From positions 1 to 5,712 of the forward strand of contig JAHENP010000201.1 in the NCBI GenBank assembly GCA_018609965.1: a DNA stretch of 5,712 bases, written 5' to 3'. The notes beneath the pieces were generated by a model. That model saw nothing but the letters and a program-made list of their open reading frames with translations, was not told the origin of the DNA and did no database searches. How positions within the stretch are numbered: position 1 is the first letter of the stretch; each line of letters starts with the position of its first letter. Shown here one piece after another: positions 4,171 through 5,712 of this stretch. The position numbers were made by a program, and so were the translations under genes. The DNA comes from Haloferacaceae archaeon (GTDB taxonomy: Archaea; Halobacteriota; Halobacteria; Halobacteriales; Haloferacaceae).

Positions 4171-5712
4171 ATGCCGCTCGACGACGCGGATCGGGAGCTG
4201 ATCGAGTCCGAGCTGGGACGCGAACCGACGCGTGTGGAGGCGGCCCTGTTCGAGAACCTCTGGAGTGAACACTGTGCGTACCGTTCCTCGCGAGCGTTGC
4301 TGACTGCGTTCGACGGCGACGGCCCGCAGGTGGTCGTCGGGCCGGGCGACGACGCCGCCGTCGTCGCCGTGCCGGCACCCGACGAGACAAGCGAGGCGAG
4401 CGACGAGCAGATCGAAGACGACGAGCCCGCGCCGTACCTCACGTTCGGGATCGAGAGCCACAACCACCCCTCCTACGTCGACCCGTTCGACGGCGCGGCG
4501 ACGGGTGTCGGGGGGATCGTCCGGGACACGCTGTCGATGGGGGCGTACCCCATCGCGCTGTTGGACTCGTTGTACTTCGGCGCGTTCGACCGGGACCACT
4601 CCCGGTATCTGTTCGAGGGTGTCGTGGAGGGGATCTCCCACTACGGCAACTCGATCGGTGTGCCGACGGTCGGCGGCAGTGTCGCGTTCCACCCGGACTA
4701 CGAGGGGAACCCGTTGGTCAACGTTGCCTGCGTGGGACTGACCGACGAGGACCGGCTCGTCACCGCCGACGCGACCGAACCGGGGAACCGGCTCCTGTTG
4801 GTCGGCAACGCCACCGGCCGGGACGGGCTCGGCGGCGCCGCCTTCGCCTCCGAGGATCTCGACGAGGACGCCGAGACGGAAGACCGACCGGCGGTCCAGG
4901 TGGGCGACCCCTACGCCGAAAAACGGCTGATCGAGTGTAACGAGGCGCTCGTCGACGAGGGGCTGATCGAGGCGGCCCGCGATCTGGGTGCGGCCGGCCT
5001 CGGCGGCGCTGCCTCCGAGATGGTTGCGAAGGGTGGGCTGGGCGCACGGATCGACCTCGACGCGATCCACTGCCGGGAGTCGGGCATGACCCCCGTCGAA
5101 CGGCTCCTCTCGGAGAGTCAGGAACGGATGTGTTACGAGGTGACCCCCGAGAACGTCGACCGCGTGCAGGAGTTCGCGGCCCGGTTCGATCTGGGGTGTT
5201 CCGACATCGGGCGGGTGACCGACGAGGGGTTTGTCTGTGTCGCCAACGGCGACCGGGTCGTCGACGCCAACGCCGAGTTCCTCGGCGACGGCGCCCCACT
5301 GAACGATCTCGACGCCGTCGAGCCAGAGGAACCGACCCGCGAACCACCCGACTCGCCGGCCGTCGAGACGGCCGTCGAGCGGGTGGTGGCCTCGCCCAAC
5401 ACGGCCTCGAAGGAGTGGGTGTACCGTCAGTACGACCACGAGGTCGGTGCCCGGACGGCGATGGGGCCGGGTGACGATGCCGCCGTCCTCGCACTCCGAG
5501 AGGCAGACTGCGGACTCGCACTGTCAGCGGGCGCAGAGCCGGGGTGGACCGACGCCGCACCCTACGCGGGTGCCCGGGCCGTCGCCGTCGAGAACGCGAC
5601 CAACCTCGCGGCGAAAGGCGCCGAGCCGTTGGCCGCGGTCGACTGTCTCAACGGCGGCAACCCCGAGGACCCGGCGACGTACGGCCGGTTCGCGGCCGTC
5701 GTCGACGGGCTC
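4171..5712 (+). CDS. purL: Phosphoribosylformylglycinamidine synthase subunit PurL, 3' partial
   Basis: PurL converts FGAR, ATP and glutamine-derived ammonia into FGAM in the cytoplasm (EC 6.3.5.3, de novo purine synthesis). In archaea it is the small-type PurL, working with separate PurQ and PurS. The first 514 codons are visible; family members are usually 700-750 residues, so about two-thirds is present. Motifs in order: [10 protein letters not shown] (31-40, with the active-site His), GPGDDAAV (57-64), ESHNHPS (95-101), GGIVRD (114-119), [14 protein letters not shown] (271-284), ESQERM (315-320), then the second half of the duplicated fold with MGPGDDAAV (431-439), [14 protein letters not shown] (475-488) and LNGGNPED (493-500). 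An acidic insert (71-88) follows the first GDDAAV strand. No frameshift or stop is seen. The ATG at 4171 is chosen because the upstream ATG at 4142 and the GTGs are out of frame. purQ and purS are not in the window. Confidence 0.97.
   Translation, partial: MPLDDADRELIESELGREPTRVEAALFENLWSEHCAYRSSRALLTAFDGDGPQVVVGPGDDAAVVAVPAPDETSEASDEQIEDDEPAPYLTFGIESHNHPSYVDPFDGAATGVGGIVRDTLSMGAYPIALLDSLYFGAFDRDHSRYLFEGVVEGISHYGNSIGVPTVGGSVAFHPDYEGNPLVNVACVGLTDEDRLVTADATEPGNRLLLVGNATGRDGLGGAAFASEDLDEDAETEDRPAVQVGDPYAEKRLIECNEALVDEGLIEAARDLGAAGLGGAASEMVAKGGLGARIDLDAIHCRESGMTPVERLLSESQERMCYEVTPENVDRVQEFAARFDLGCSDIGRVTDEGFVCVANGDRVVDANAEFLGDGAPLNDLDAVEPEEPTREPPDSPAVETAVERVVASPNTASKEWVYRQYDHEVGARTAMGPGDDAAVLALREADCGLALSAGAEPGWTDAAPYAGARAVAVENATNLAAKGAEPLAAVDCLNGGNPEDPATYGRFAAVVDGL

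Noticed and set aside
2936..4390. 484-codon open frame on the minus strand opposite the transporter
   Set aside because: Arg/Pro/His-rich product with no domain, antisense to a clear 12-helix transporter; it is a by-product of high GC content and few stop codons.
4114..5439. 441-codon open frame on the minus strand opposite purL
   Set aside because: Fully antisense to an unambiguous PurL with all signature motifs. The low stop density comes from the biased third codon position.

Overview
The window looks like a chromosomal segment of a halophilic archaeon (class Halobacteria). It is very GC-rich, and its proteins are rich in Asp, Glu, Ala and Val. Start codons sit about 26-30 nt downstream of BRE/TATA-like boxes with no convincing Shine-Dalgarno sequence, the pattern of leaderless haloarchaeal mRNAs. 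There is a Tat-type lipoprotein signal, the usual export route for haloarchaeal lipoproteins, and a type II tRNA-Ser. Genus cannot be told from this sequence.

Layout. At the left edge (1-813, +) lies the C-terminal part of a protein that resembles the haloarchaeal family carrying a type I restriction enzyme HsdR N-terminal-like domain; its true start is outside the window. Two small plus-strand genes follow, both starting with GTG: an unrecognised 119-residue soluble protein (865-1224) and an 89-residue predicted membrane protein (1249-1518). The TATA-like box of the second overlaps the stop codon of the first. A 101-nt gap then holds an imperfect palindrome and a probable tRNA promoter, followed by tRNA-Ser(TGA) at 1620-1703. 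Only 2 nt beyond the tRNA, a convergent minus-strand gene ends: a Tat-exported lipoprotein of unknown function (1706-2695) with a Thr/Asp/Glu-rich repeat linker.

A 99-nt divergent promoter region separates the lipoprotein from a plus-strand 12-helix major facilitator transporter of the oxalate/formate antiporter (OFA) type (2795-4093). After 77 nt comes purL (4171 to the right edge), the large subunit of phosphoribosylformylglycinamidine synthase, which is cut off by the window.

Functionally this is mostly a core-genome neighbourhood (a tRNA and purine biosynthesis) with a transporter and several poorly characterised proteins between. Nearly every gene seems to have its own promoter, so no multi-gene operon is evident. 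I see no clear undescribed multi-gene system. The most unusual items are the orphan HsdR-N-like protein with its uncharacterised C-terminal module, the two small genes behind it, the 2-nt convergent tRNA/lipoprotein junction, and small dyads around the transporter promoter.
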